Positions 34,591-43,923 of a DNA stretch of 64,000 nt are shown here, one piece after another; positions within the stretch are counted from its first letter, which is position 1; the number at the start of each line of letters is the position of its first letter. The notes below the pieces were generated by a model. That model had not been told where the DNA came from, did no database searches, and was given only the letters and a program-made list of their open reading frames with translations. The translations under genes and the position numbers were made by a program. Source of the stretch: Corynebacterium sp. (GTDB taxonomy: Bacteria > Actinomycetota > Actinomycetes > Mycobacteriales > Mycobacteriaceae); contig NZ_JAUNUG010000004.1 of assembly GCF_030538285.1 (NCBI RefSeq), positions 52,378 through 116,377 of the forward strand, given 5' to 3'.

Positions 34591-35448
34591 GTGCAGACCA
34601 CTATCCTCGCGAACATCCCTTCCCCGCCTCAGGGCGTGTGGTACCTCGGCCCGATTCCGCTGCGCGCCTACGCGATATGCATCATGATCGGCATTCTCCT
34701 CGCCCTGTGGGTCACCCACCGCCGCTACACGGCGCGCGGCGGTTCCGCGGACATGGTGTGGGACGCGGCGATCGTGGCCATCCCCGCCGGCATCATCGGT
34801 GGCCGGCTCTATCACGTGATCACGGACGCCGATAAGTACTTCTGCGAGACCTGCAACCCCGTCGACGCCCTCAACGTCACAGCCGGTGGTCTGGGCATCT
34901 GGGGAGCCGTCGCACTCGGCGCGGTCGGCGTGGCGCTGCTGTTCCGCTGGAAGAAAATCCCCTTGGCGCCCTTCGCCGACGCCGTCGCGCCCGCCATCAT
35001 CCTGGGTCAGGCCGTCGGACGCCTGGGCAACTGGTTCAACCAGGAGATCTACGGCCGCCCCACCGACGTTCCCTGGGCGCTGGACATCTACTACCGCGTC
35101 GACGGCAACGGCGAATTCGCCCCGTTGACCGGCACCTCGACGGGCGAGGTCATCACCTCTGTCCATCCGACGTTCCTTTACGAGCTGCTGTGGAACCTGC
35201 TCATCTTCGCCCTGCTCATTTGGATCGACCGCCGCTTCAAGCTGGCGCCGGGCTCCATCTTCGCCCTCTACGTCGCCGGCTACACGCTGGGCCGCTTCTG
35301 GATCGAGCTGATGCGCGATGACTCCGCCACCATGATCCTCGGACAGCGCGTCAACACCTGGGTCTCCGCCATTGTGTTCCTCATCGCAATCGGGGTGTTC
35401 TGGTGGCTCCAGCGACGCCGACGCGCTGTCGTCAAGGAAACAGAGTAG
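34591..35448 (+). CDS. lgt: Prolipoprotein diacylglyceryl transferase
   Basis: Transfers diacylglycerol from phosphatidylglycerol to the lipobox cysteine in the inner membrane. The 285-residue, seven-helix protein starts at GTG 34591. Signature segments: [90 protein letters not shown] and [11 protein letters not shown]. It serves lipoproteins such as the one at 22038. Its stop is embedded in the -10 of pyk. Confidence 0.95.
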   Translation: MQTTILANIPSPPQGVWYLGPIPLRAYAICIMIGILLALWVTHRRYTARGGSADMVWDAAIVAIPAGIIGGRLYHVITDADKYFCETCNPVDALNVTAGGLGIWGAVALGAVGVALLFRWKKIPLAPFADAVAPAIILGQAVGRLGNWFNQEIYGRPTDVPWALDIYYRVDGNGEFAPLTGTSTGEVITSVHPTFLYELLWNLLIFALLIWIDRRFKLAPGSIFALYVAGYTLGRFWIELMRDDSATMILGQRVNTWVSAIVFLIAIGVFWWLQRRRRAVVKETE

Positions 35449-35458
35449 GTTGGTAGCC

Positions 35459-36898
35459 GTGTCTAGACGAACCAAGATTGTGTGCACCCTCGGTCCCGCC
35501 GTCGCCTCCAAGGACGCCATTCGGCGCCTCGTGGAGGACGGCATGGACGTCGCCCGCCTGAACTTCTCCCACGGTGATCACCCCGATCACGAGCAGAACT
35601 ACAAGTGGGTCCGCGAGGCCACCGATGTCACCGGCCGCGCCGTCGGCATCCTCGCTGACCTGCAGGGACCCAAGATCCGCCTCGGCCGCTTCATCGACGG
35701 AGCCACCGTCTGGGAGACCGGCGAGGTCGTCCGCATCACCGTTGACGATGTGGAGGGCACCCACGACCGCGTGTCCACCACCTACAAGAACCTCGCGCTC
35801 GACGCCAAGCCCGGCGACCGCCTGCTTGTCGACGACGGCAAGGTCGGCCTCACCTGCCTCGAAGTCAACGGCAACGACGTCGTCTGCGAGGTCACCGAAG
35901 GCGGCCCCGTCTCCAACAACAAGGGCGTCTCCCTGCCCGGCATGGACATCTCTGTCCCGGCCCTGTCCGAGAAGGACATCGCCGATCTCGAGTTCGCCCT
36001 TAAGCTGGGTGTCGACTTCATCGCCCTGTCCTTCGTCCGCTCCCCGGCAGACGTCGACCTCGTTCATGAGGTCATGGACCGCGTCGGCCGCCACGTGCCG
36101 GTCATCGCCAAGCTGGAGAAGCCCGAGGCCGTCCACGCCCTCGAGTCCATCGTCCTCGCCTTCGACGCCATCATGGTCGCCCGCGGTGATCTCGGCGTCG
36201 AGGTTCCCCTCGAGCAGGTCCCGCTGGTGCAGAAGCGCGCCATCCAGATCGCCCGCGAGAACGCCAAGCCGGTCATCGTGGCCACCCAGATGCTCGACTC
36301 CATGATCGAGAACTCCACCCCCACCCGCGCCGAGGCCTCCGACGTGGCCAACGCCGTCCTCGACGGTGCCGACGCCGTCATGCTCTCCGGCGAGACCTCC
36401 ATCGGCGTTGACCCGCACAACGTGGTGCGCACCATGGCGCGCATCGTCACCCAGGCGGAAACCGACGGCCACGTGCCGCCGCTGAGCCACGTCCCGCGCA
36501 CCAAGCGCGGCGTGATCTCCTACTCCGCCCGCGACATCGCCGAGCGCCTCAACGCCCGCGCACTGGTCTGTTTCACCACCTCCGGTGACACCGCCCGCCG
36601 CGTGGCCCGCCTGCACTCGCACCTGCCGCTGCTCGTGTTCACCCCACACCAGGCCGTCCGCTCCCAGCTGGCGCTCACCTGGGGCGCCGAGACCTTCCTC
36701 TGCGCCCAGGCCCGCTCCACCGACGACATGATGGCCGAGCTCGACCGCTCCCTGCTCGCCATGGATGACTACCACCGCGACGACATGATGGTCGTCGTCG
36801 CCGGCACCCCGCCCGGAGTCTCCGGCAACACCAACATGATCCACGTCCACCTCCTGGGCGAGGACACCAGCTCGCCGACTGCCACGACGCGGAAGTAA
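35459..36898 (+). CDS. pyk: Pyruvate kinase
   Basis: Makes pyruvate and ATP from phosphoenolpyruvate. Starts at GTG 35459 (SRRTKIVCTLGPA); TAGGTT (35446-35451), which includes the lgt stop, ends seven bases upstream, so the transcript is leaderless. The 479-residue protein shows RLNFSHGDH, a B domain from about residue 70, VPVIAKLEKPEAVHALESI with the active-site Lys, DAIMVARGDLGVEVP and MLSGETSIG, and the C-terminal effector domain. A 36-base palindrome terminates it. Confidence 0.97.
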   Translation: MSRRTKIVCTLGPAVASKDAIRRLVEDGMDVARLNFSHGDHPDHEQNYKWVREATDVTGRAVGILADLQGPKIRLGRFIDGATVWETGEVVRITVDDVEGTHDRVSTTYKNLALDAKPGDRLLVDDGKVGLTCLEVNGNDVVCEVTEGGPVSNNKGVSLPGMDISVPALSEKDIADLEFALKLGVDFIALSFVRSPADVDLVHEVMDRVGRHVPVIAKLEKPEAVHALESIVLAFDAIMVARGDLGVEVPLEQVPLVQKRAIQIARENAKPVIVATQMLDSMIENSTPTRAEASDVANAVLDGADAVMLSGETSIGVDPHNVVRTMARIVTQAETDGHVPPLSHVPRTKRGVISYSARDIAERLNARALVCFTTSGDTARRVARLHSHLPLLVFTPHQAVRSQLALTWGAETFLCAQARSTDDMMAELDRSLLAMDDYHRDDMMVVVAGTPPGVSGNTNMIHVHLLGEDTSSPTATTRK

Positions 36899-36904
36899 CG
36901 CGGG

Positions 36905-36956
36905 CGTCGATAAGCGAAAAGGAAGCGGCGGAGAGGATATCCTCTCCGCCGCTTCC
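36905..36956. terminator. Perfect 36-base palindrome between convergent pyk and glgP
   Basis: Bases 36921-36956 form two perfect 18-base arms (GGAAGCGGCGGAGAGGAT and its complement). AAAA just before it supplies a T-run for the glgP (minus) transcript; the plus side lacks a T-run but the stem is very stable. A CGTCGATAAG motif (36905-36914) sits seven bases before the stem. It lies between the two stop codons and likely serves both genes. Confidence 0.85.
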
Positions 36957-36966
36957 TGCGTGCGTA

Positions 36967-39351
36967 CTACTTGGTGATCGGGGTCGGGTCGAGCTTCCAG
37001 ACCTCACGGGCGTAATCGCCGATGGTGCGGTCGGAGGAGAAACGGCCCGAGGCGCAGATGTTCACCCAGCACATCCGTGCCCAGTGCTGGCGATCTGCGA
37101 CATAGTCGGCGGCCATGCGGTCGCGGGTCTCGCGGAAGTCCGCGAAGTCACCGAGGACGTAGTAGACGTCCGGGGTCTCCCAGCCGCCGCCGTCGAGAAG
37201 CGAGGAACGGATGTCGTGGAACTGGCCGGTGCCGTTGTCGTCCAGGGTGCCGTCGATGAGCGCGTCGAGGGTGCGCTTGAGGCCCGGGACGGTCTCGTAG
37301 GCGTGCCACGGGTTGTAGGTGGCGCGCAGCTCCGGCAGCTCCTCCTCGCGGGCACCGAAAATGTAGGCGTTGTCGTCGCCCACGGAATCGTGGATCTCGA
37401 CGTTCGCGCCGTCCATCGTGCCCAGGGTGAGAGCACCGTTCATCATGAACTTCATGTTGCCGGTACCGGAAGCCTCCTTGCCGGCGGTGGAGATCTGCTC
37501 GGAGACGTCGGTCGCCGGGATGATGCGCTCGGCGGGGGAGACGTTGTAGTTCTCCACGAAGACGACCTTGATGGTGTCGTTGACCTCCGGGTCGTTGTTG
37601 ACCACGTTGGCGATCTCATTGATCAGCTTGATGATGCCCTTCGCGCGGTAGTAACCCGGGGCAGCCTTCGCACCGAAGATGAAGGTGCGCGGCGGGACAT
37701 CGGTGAGACCGTCCTGCTTGATCCGCAGGTACAGGTCGAGGATGTACAGGGCGTTGAGCAGCTGACGCTTGTACTCATGGAGACGCTTGATCTGGGTGTC
37801 GAAGATCGAGTGCGGATCAACCTCGATGCCCTGACGCTCCAGGATCCACTCGGCGAAGTCAGCCTTGTTGGCCTCCTTGATGTCGAGCAGCTCCTGCATG
37901 ACCGCCTCATCGTCGCCGTAGTGGGCGATCTCCTTGAGCTTGTCCATGTCGGTGACCCACTCATCAGAACCGACCAGGCGGGTGAGCAGGTCGGACAGAC
38001 GCGGGTTGCACATCTTCAGCCAACGGCGCGGGGTCACACCGTTGGTCTTGTTATTGAACTTCTCCGGCCAGATCGCGTGCCAGTCGCCGAGGGTGTCACG
38101 CTTGATGATCTCGGTGTGCAGCGCGGCGACACCGTTGATGGAGTAGGCGGCGTAGCAGGCGATCCACGCCATGTGGACGTGACCGTCCTGGACCGGGGCC
38201 ATACGGTTGATGGTCTCCTCGTCCAGGCCGCGCTCGCGCAGGTCATCGCGGAAACGACGGTCGATCTCGACGGTGAGCTCCCACACGCGGCCGAAGAGCT
38301 GTTGGAAGATCGAGACGTTCCACTGCTCGAGGGCCTCCACCAGCACGGTGTGGTTGGTGTAGGCGAAAGTTTTGGTGACGATGTCCCAGGCATCCTCCCA
38401 GGTCATCTCGTGCTCGTCGAGCAGCAGACGCATGAGCTCCGGAATGGCGAGCACCGGGTGGGTGTCATTGAGCTGGATGGAGTTGAACTCGGCGAAAGAC
38501 GCCAGGTCACCGTGGTTCTCCAGGTGCGACTCGATCATCGCCTGCAGGGAAGCGGAGACGAAGAAGTACTGCTGGCGCACACGCAGCACCTTGCCGGCGT
38601 AGGTGGTGTCGTTCGGGTAGAGCACGCGGCACAGATCCATGACAGCCTCGCGCTCGACGATGGCGTCGGTGAAGCGCTGGGAGTTGAAGGCGTCGTAGTC
38701 GAACTCCTCCATCGGCTCGGCCTTCCACAGGCGCAGAGTACCGACGTTGTCAGTGCCGTAGCCCGTGATCGGCATGTCATAGGGCACCGCGCGCACGGTC
38801 ATGTCATCGAACTGGACGATGCGCGGCTGCTCCTCACGGCGGATGTAGAACGGGTAGCCGTTCTCCTTCCACGCGTCCGGCTTCTCCGTCTGGAAACCGT
38901 TGTCGAAGGCCTGCTTGAACAGCCCATAGCGGTAGAGGATGCCATAGCCGGTGACCGGCAGATCCTGGGTCGCGGAGGAATCCAGGAAGCAAGCAGCGAG
39001 GCGGCCGAGGCCACCGTTGCCCAGGGCAGCGTCATTCTCCGCCTCCAGCACGTCACCGAGCTCATGGCCCAGTTCACGGACCGACTCGGCGGCTTCCTCG
39101 ACCATCTCCAGGTTGGTGAGGTTGTTGAGCAGAGCACGACCCATGAGGAACTCGGCCGAGAAGTAGTGCTGCTGGCGGACGCCTGCGTAGGCGGCGGTGG
39201 TGGCCTCCCACTTATCGGCGATCTGCTCCATCACGCCGCGGGACAGGCCGAACCAGAACTTGTAGTCGGTGGCACTCTCCGGTGAGGCGCCAGATGCTGC
39301 GCGGACATGGCCGCCAACGGTCGTGTTCAGCGCGGGCAGGGTGTCGCTCAT
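36967..39351 (-). CDS. glgP: Glycogen/alpha-glucan phosphorylase
   Basis: Releases glucose-1-phosphate from glycogen ends, feeding glycolysis. The 794-residue GT35 enzyme starts at ATG 39351, nine bases after AGGAG. Visible: HYFSAEFLMGRALLNNLTNL, DAALGNGGLGRLAACFLDS, GDWHAIWPEKFNNKTNGVTPRRWL, KRLHEYKRQLLNALYIL, and the PLP lysine K634 in EASGTGNMKFMMNGALTLGT. It is transcribed toward pyk. Together with glgX (18.9 kb) it forms the glycogen-breakdown set. Confidence 0.96.
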   Translation of the reverse strand: MSDTLPALNTTVGGHVRAASGASPESATDYKFWFGLSRGVMEQIADKWEATTAAYAGVRQQHYFSAEFLMGRALLNNLTNLEMVEEAAESVRELGHELGDVLEAENDAALGNGGLGRLAACFLDSSATQDLPVTGYGILYRYGLFKQAFDNGFQTEKPDAWKENGYPFYIRREEQPRIVQFDDMTVRAVPYDMPITGYGTDNVGTLRLWKAEPMEEFDYDAFNSQRFTDAIVEREAVMDLCRVLYPNDTTYAGKVLRVRQQYFFVSASLQAMIESHLENHGDLASFAEFNSIQLNDTHPVLAIPELMRLLLDEHEMTWEDAWDIVTKTFAYTNHTVLVEALEQWNVSIFQQLFGRVWELTVEIDRRFRDDLRERGLDEETINRMAPVQDGHVHMAWIACYAAYSINGVAALHTEIIKRDTLGDWHAIWPEKFNNKTNGVTPRRWLKMCNPRLSDLLTRLVGSDEWVTDMDKLKEIAHYGDDEAVMQELLDIKEANKADFAEWILERQGIEVDPHSIFDTQIKRLHEYKRQLLNALYILDLYLRIKQDGLTDVPPRTFIFGAKAAPGYYRAKGIIKLINEIANVVNNDPEVNDTIKVVFVENYNVSPAERIIPATDVSEQISTAGKEASGTGNMKFMMNGALTLGTMDGANVEIHDSVGDDNAYIFGAREEELPELRATYNPWHAYETVPGLKRTLDALIDGTLDDNGTGQFHDIRSSLLDGGGWETPDVYYVLGDFADFRETRDRMAADYVADRQHWARMCWVNICASGRFSSDRTIGDYAREVWKLDPTPITK

Positions 39352-39450
39352 GTGGATTGCTCCTGGATGGTTGTTAATAGGCAACATGATTCAGGGCTGC
39401 CTCAGACAGCCGCTTGTCCCAGCATATAGGCAGGCAGGTTGTTCCGCGCC

Positions 39451-40704
39451 TCAGCGTCCGAGATACGTCAATACACCAGCGGCAGCCGCCTTGGTGGTGG
39501 CGTCCACCGTGGGCTCATACTCGGGAAGGAAGGTGTTCATGTGGTTCACAGGAACATCCTGTTTCACCCGATTCTCCGCGACTGCCTTATCCCACAGAGC
39601 CTGCGGGGTGCAGCCCACCACCCAGTACATGTAAGGAGCGCCGAAGGCCAAGGGGATGTTCGCGAAATCCTCCGACACCGTCGTGCGCTTCGCGTCCACC
39701 GAGTCCGGGCCGAAAACCTTATTGAAAATCGGCCGGACTGTGTCGAACACGCCCTGATCATTATCGACGAGCTCGCCGTGGCCGAAGAATTCGAAGGTCG
39801 GCTCGTCCTCGCTTCCCGACGCCACGCACTCCGCCTCCACGACCCGCCTAATGGCCGCGTACACACGGCGCTTCGTGGTCTCATCGTAGAAACGGCAGTT
39901 GAGGATCAGCTCAGCCGAATCCGGAATGATGTTGTTGGTGGTGCCGGCGCGTAGCGAACCCACCGAGATCACGGCGAAATCATTCGGGTCAACGGCCCGC
40001 CCCACGATGCCCTGCAGGCGGATGACCACCATCGCGGCGATGTACGTCGGATCCACCGCGTTATGCGGCATCGAACCATGGGCCGACTTGCCCGGGATGG
40101 TGATCCGGATTGAGTCGCACGCAGCGAACTGGGGGCCCGGCATGGTCTGCACCTGCCCGGCACGGCCCGGCATGATGTGCTGGCCCAGGCACACGTCGGG
40201 GCGGGGGATGCGGGTAACCAGGCCATCAGCGACCATGGCAGCCGCACCCTCACCCGTTTCCTCCGCCGGCTGGAACAAGGCAATGAAAGTGCCGGACCAG
40301 GACTCCCGGTGGGCGTCAAGCAGCGCGCACGCACCGAGGAGGGCAGTGGTGTGCATGTCGTGGCCACAGGCATGCATGACCCCCGTCTGCTTCCCGTCCG
40401 CCGTCGGGCGCACCCGCGTGGAGGCGAAGGGGACTCCCGTTTCCTCCTTGATGGGCAACGCGTCAAAATCTGCGCGGAACAAGGCGGTGGGTCCGTCGCC
40501 ATTGCGGAAGATGGCGACGATGCCATAACCACCGATGTGGGTTTGCACTTCACAGTCGAAGTCCGCGAGTTTGCGGGCGATCTTCTCCGCGGTCTCATAC
40601 TCATGGCCGGACAGCTCCGGGCGCTCGTGCAGATCCTCGTAAAAGGACTGCTGCCAGGACAGATCGGCGGAATGTTGGGTGAGTAGGCGGGAAATGTCGC
40701 TCAT
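39451..40704 (-). CDS. M20 family amidohydrolase (hippurate/N-acyl amino-acid hydrolase-like)
   Basis: A 417-residue zinc peptidase-type hydrolase. Metal ligands: RADFDALPIKEE, MHACGHDMHTTALLGA (Cys-Gly-His-Asp), FQPAEETGEGAAAMV with the catalytic Glu pair, H in LGQHIMPG, and a C-terminal MNTFLPEYEPT histidine nearby (VPVNHMN). The dimerisation lid (SIRITIPGKSAHGSMPHNAVDPTYIAA) is complete. It probably releases amino acids from N-acyl or amide conjugates; the natural substrate is unknown. ATG 40704 is preferred over a TTG at 40728. No signal peptide. Confidence 0.88.
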   Translation of the reverse strand: MSDISRLLTQHSADLSWQQSFYEDLHERPELSGHEYETAEKIARKLADFDCEVQTHIGGYGIVAIFRNGDGPTALFRADFDALPIKEETGVPFASTRVRPTADGKQTGVMHACGHDMHTTALLGACALLDAHRESWSGTFIALFQPAEETGEGAAAMVADGLVTRIPRPDVCLGQHIMPGRAGQVQTMPGPQFAACDSIRITIPGKSAHGSMPHNAVDPTYIAAMVVIRLQGIVGRAVDPNDFAVISVGSLRAGTTNNIIPDSAELILNCRFYDETTKRRVYAAIRRVVEAECVASGSEDEPTFEFFGHGELVDNDQGVFDTVRPIFNKVFGPDSVDAKRTTVSEDFANIPLAFGAPYMYWVVGCTPQALWDKAVAENRVKQDVPVNHMNTFLPEYEPTVDATTKAAAAGVLTYLGR

Positions 40705-40740
40705 GGGGTGTTTCTTCAGACTCCTCAAGGGGGTTGATGA

Positions 40741-42069
40741 TCATTCGGGTTCAACTCTAGTGGACAGGTCAAGGGGGTCAGATGCGCGCACGTGCGCGCT
40801 TTCGGGGAACACAGGATCGTCGAAGGAGTGCGCGTGCTCCCACGTGTTGAGCAGGTGCTCATCGCCGCGCGGGACCGGGCCGGCGAAGTAGCTGTCGGAG
40901 TTCAAGCCCATGAACTCATCCGGGATCGGCGGTTGGTGGTGCGCGGAGGTCCAGGATTCTCCGCCGGGGAAACGGAAGCGCAGCAGGGCGGGGTCAATGT
41001 TGTCGGGGACGATCGTGAGCTCACCGCTGGTGATCATGGCGTGGTGCGTTGAACACAGGGGTATGAGGTTGTCCAGGTCCGTCGTGCCTCCGGAGGCCCA
41101 ACCGACGATGTGGTGGAACTGCAGCCAGCGGGTGTGGCCGCATCCCGGGGTGGCGCACCGGTGGTTCCAGCGGGTCAACAACGCCTTGGCCTGGGCGGCA
41201 CCAACCAGGCGGGAGCTGCGCCCGAGGTGGAGGATGCGCCCGCCGGCCCCGCGGATCTGGATGGAAAGGAAGCCGTTGATGATGCTGCGCAGCAGATCCC
41301 GGCCCTCTGCGGCCGGCTGGAAGGGGAGACGAGCGGTGTCATCGGTGTCGACGATGATGTTGACCTGCGCGCCAGGCGCCGTAGTGGAGGCCGTGGGGTT
41401 GGCGCGGGCCAGATTGATCAGTTGGCGGAAAGAGCCGAACAGGCTGGTGGCGACGGGCACGCCGAAGCGAGTGTTGGATGAGTCCGGTCCCTCCGGCTTT
41501 TCCTCCTTCTCCTTATCAGCGGAGAGTTCGGCGGCCTTGAGCCCCGCGAGGAACTCGGCGCCGACCTCCGGGTCGAGGGTGCCCCACAGCTTGACCTGGC
41601 CGGTATCGGGGCACACGGTGACCGAGAGCTTGTTCGCCGGGCGGGGTTTAGGCCCGCCGACGCGAGGCTTACCGGCCAGCAGGGATTCCAGCTCCGTGAC
41701 GGTGTGGAGGCGGGCGAGCTCGACGAGCTCATGCTCGTTATCAAGGGTCAGGTACTTCAGCAGCAGCCGAACTTTGGAGTAGCTGACGTCACCGCGCAGA
41801 AAGGCCTCGGTGAGGTAGAAGAACGCCCGGATCTTGCGGCCCACGTTGAGGTACTCCTGGGCGGCGCGCGGGGATATGCCCTGGGTGCGCACCATCCAGG
41901 CGGTGGTGTTCGAAGCGCCGTGCGAACGAGCGAGGTCGCGGAAATCAAACTCGGCGACGGAGGTGATGAAGGCGGCCTTGGAGCGGGTCAGTGTCTGGTT
42001 GGCGGTGGTGATGGATGCGGTTAGGGTGTGATCGTCGAGTGTGGATAAGTCCGTGCTGGTAGCCAGCAT
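40741..42069 (-). CDS. DUF222 / HNH endonuclease protein (13E12 repeat family)
   Basis: A 442-residue protein with an N-terminal DUF222 helical domain (SRAAQEYLNVGRKIRAF ... SYSKVRLLLKYL) and a C-terminal HNH nuclease: CATPGCGHTRWLQFHHIVGWASGGTTDLDNLIPLCSTHHAMI, with four Cys/His zinc ligands and the HH...N...H catalytic order. Members occur in many copies in mycobacteria and corynebacteria, sometimes at phage attachment sites; they behave like repetitive, possibly mobile genes. A GCGCGCACGTGCGCGC palindrome lies inside the last codons and a longer copy upstream. GGGGGA precedes ATG 42069. Confidence 0.82.
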   Translation of the reverse strand: MLATSTDLSTLDDHTLTASITTANQTLTRSKAAFITSVAEFDFRDLARSHGASNTTAWMVRTQGISPRAAQEYLNVGRKIRAFFYLTEAFLRGDVSYSKVRLLLKYLTLDNEHELVELARLHTVTELESLLAGKPRVGGPKPRPANKLSVTVCPDTGQVKLWGTLDPEVGAEFLAGLKAAELSADKEKEEKPEGPDSSNTRFGVPVATSLFGSFRQLINLARANPTASTTAPGAQVNIIVDTDDTARLPFQPAAEGRDLLRSIINGFLSIQIRGAGGRILHLGRSSRLVGAAQAKALLTRWNHRCATPGCGHTRWLQFHHIVGWASGGTTDLDNLIPLCSTHHAMITSGELTIVPDNIDPALLRFRFPGGESWTSAHHQPPIPDEFMGLNSDSYFAGPVPRGDEHLLNTWEHAHSFDDPVFPESAHVRASDPLDLSTRVEPE

Positions 42070-42160
42070 GATGTCCCCCGGATATGTCGAAGTTGTGTTC
42101 GATAATTTCGACAGTAGCATGCCTGTTCGACATTACGCAAGGGGTAGTTTTGTGCACGGA

Positions 42161-42184
42161 AAAAGCGCGCACGTGCGCGCTTTT
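42161..42184. terminator. 24-base perfect palindrome, likely terminator of the DUF4921 gene
   Basis: AAAAGCGCGCAC and its exact complement meet at an ACGT centre. On the minus strand it reads as a GC-rich stem ending in TTTTT, three bases after the stop of the gene ending at 42187, so it has the form of an intrinsic terminator. The core is shared with other palindromes in this window (40784, 53982, 56077). Confidence 0.7.
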
Positions 42185-42186
42185 CG

Positions 42187-43512
42187 TTAGTGCAACAACG
42201 GGTTGTAGAGCAGGGAATTGCGCTGCGCGGAGCACTCGGTGGCGATCTTGATGTCCTGGGCGATTTTCCCTTCGTCGCGAAGCTGGTACATCGCGGACAC
42301 CATCCGGTCGCGCACATTGTCCGGGGACAGCGTGTTGACGAAGATCTTGGTGCCACCCTCGAAACCGGCGAGCGTCGATACGCGCCACTTGATGTTCACC
42401 CGCCAGGGCATGGGCAGATCAAGGTCGACGGGACGGTGGTGCCATTCCTCATTGACGGCCACATCCGGGCCGGTCGCCGCGTGACAGGCGTGGATGAGGT
42501 CGCTCATCGCGCGGATCTCATCGTTGGACTGCAGCCACGGCTCAGGCGTCGCCGAGCGGGAGTAGATCGTCAGGGTGGGGTAGCGGTGCCCGAATCCGGC
42601 GTGGACGACGGCGTGCTCATTCTCCGCGATGATGAGGTTGCGGTACCCGGCGTAGTCCACACCCCACTCGTTGTAGATGTTGTGGTTCATACGGAGGCGG
42701 GCGATCTCCAGCTCGGCCTGGACGGAGCGGGCGTCGATAGCCACCAGTTGCTTGTGCAGATGGTCGAAGGACGCACCCGCAGGCGCCAACCAGTTCTGGA
42801 AGGCCGCGACGTACGGGGCGTAGCGGTTGCGCTGGTAGAGATCGTCGATGCCATCAATGGTGAACAGCGTGAACGCGAAGTGCTCGTCAGGGGTCAACGT
42901 GCCGGAGGCGGCCAGTTCATTGTCGTGGGTGGCTTCGTCGGTGAAGTGACGGCGCGCGATGATGACATCGTGCCCGCCGCCGAAATAGGCGGGGACGTAG
43001 TCGAGCAATTCCTCTTCGCTGAGGTCAGCGGACTTGCCGCCGGCGGTCAGACGCGTGCGGACAATGTCCAGGACGTGGGCGCGGCCTGCCGGATCCGCTA
43101 GGTAGGTGGCCATGCGCTGCGAGGACTCGGCGTCCATTTCGTAGCCGTAGTTCTTGGCCCAGTAGTCGTAGGAGATGATCTCGAAAAGGTTGGGGACGCG
43201 GCGGAAAGCGGGCACGGTGTCGTCGAGTTCATGGGGGAGCAGGCCGTGCAGGATCTTCCACTCGGAGCCTTCGCGGACCATGCGCGCTTTCTCGGGCGGG
43301 GTGGCCAGTGGGGTGGCGGCGCAGAATGCGCAGCGGTGCTCGCGGTCGTGCGGGCCCAGCGGTGCCGGGTCGACGGCGGGCTTGGACAGGGGCCGGTTCC
43401 CGCGGCCGGGTACGGTCCATACCTCGGTTCCGGAGAACGGGTTGACCTGTTTGATCGTGCCGTCGGCCATGATGGTGATGGGATCGCGGTGAGCATTGGC
43501 GGGAAGGTTCAT
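42187..43512 (-). CDS. DUF4921 family protein (GalT/HIT-like nucleotidyl transferase fold)
   Basis: A 441-residue protein with the layout of galactose-1-phosphate uridylyltransferase. CAFCAAT near residue 60 resembles the structural zinc site and FDHLHKQLVAID near residue 250 matches the HxHxQ active-site motif of the HIT superfamily. Further segments FEIISYDYWAKNYGYEM and DVIIARRHFTDEATH fit DUF4921 proteins of corynebacteria. True GalT activity is unproven because the first half diverges. The start ATG 43512 is separated from the divergent gene by 30 bases; no strong Shine-Dalgarno is present. Confidence 0.72.
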   Translation of the reverse strand: MNLPANAHRDPITIMADGTIKQVNPFSGTEVWTVPGRGNRPLSKPAVDPAPLGPHDREHRCAFCAATPLATPPEKARMVREGSEWKILHGLLPHELDDTVPAFRRVPNLFEIISYDYWAKNYGYEMDAESSQRMATYLADPAGRAHVLDIVRTRLTAGGKSADLSEEELLDYVPAYFGGGHDVIIARRHFTDEATHDNELAASGTLTPDEHFAFTLFTIDGIDDLYQRNRYAPYVAAFQNWLAPAGASFDHLHKQLVAIDARSVQAELEIARLRMNHNIYNEWGVDYAGYRNLIIAENEHAVVHAGFGHRYPTLTIYSRSATPEPWLQSNDEIRAMSDLIHACHAATGPDVAVNEEWHHRPVDLDLPMPWRVNIKWRVSTLAGFEGGTKIFVNTLSPDNVRDRMVSAMYQLRDEGKIAQDIKIATECSAQRNSLLYNPLLH

Positions 43513-43542
43513 ACACACCAGGTTATTGGCTAGTCTTTCCTC

Positions 43543-43923
43543 ATGCCTGCAATCCAGTTCGATGTCCTCATTCCCGACTCCGCCGCCCTTGAGCTCCAGG
43601 GGATCTTCGAGAATGCGATGGCCAAGCTTATCGACGCCGGCAAGCTCACCGCCGCGACCGTCACCCACGATCACACCCCCACGTTGTACGAGGGCGTCGA
43701 AGAAGGCCTGCGGGAGGACCGCGATGATCTCCACGACGCGCAGGTCCACCGCTACCTCATCCGCGTGGAGGGCCAGACCGGTTCCATGAACCAGCTGGCC
43801 ATGGTCCTGTCCCGCTTCCTCACCCCGCAGGCGGACCTACCGCGGGACGCCGTGCTGCTCGAGCAGGAGCGGAATTACGAGGTCGACGCGACCTACCCTT
43901 GGGCGGTGGAGATTCGCAGGTAG
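43543..43923 (+). CDS. Conserved-looking hypothetical protein
   Basis: A 126-residue cytoplasmic protein with alternating strands and helices: IQFDVLIPDSAALELQGIFENAMAKLIDAG, HTPTLYEGVEEGLREDRDDLHDAQVHRYLIRVEGQTGSMNQLAMVLSRFL. The pattern resembles small alpha/beta (ferredoxin-like) folds but I cannot name a family. TAGTCT (43531-43536) ends six bases before the ATG, so it is probably leaderless. It overlaps the convergent glycerate kinase gene by 31 bases at the 3' end. Confidence 0.65.
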   Translation: MPAIQFDVLIPDSAALELQGIFENAMAKLIDAGKLTAATVTHDHTPTLYEGVEEGLREDRDDLHDAQVHRYLIRVEGQTGSMNQLAMVLSRFLTPQADLPRDAVLLEQERNYEVDATYPWAVEIRR

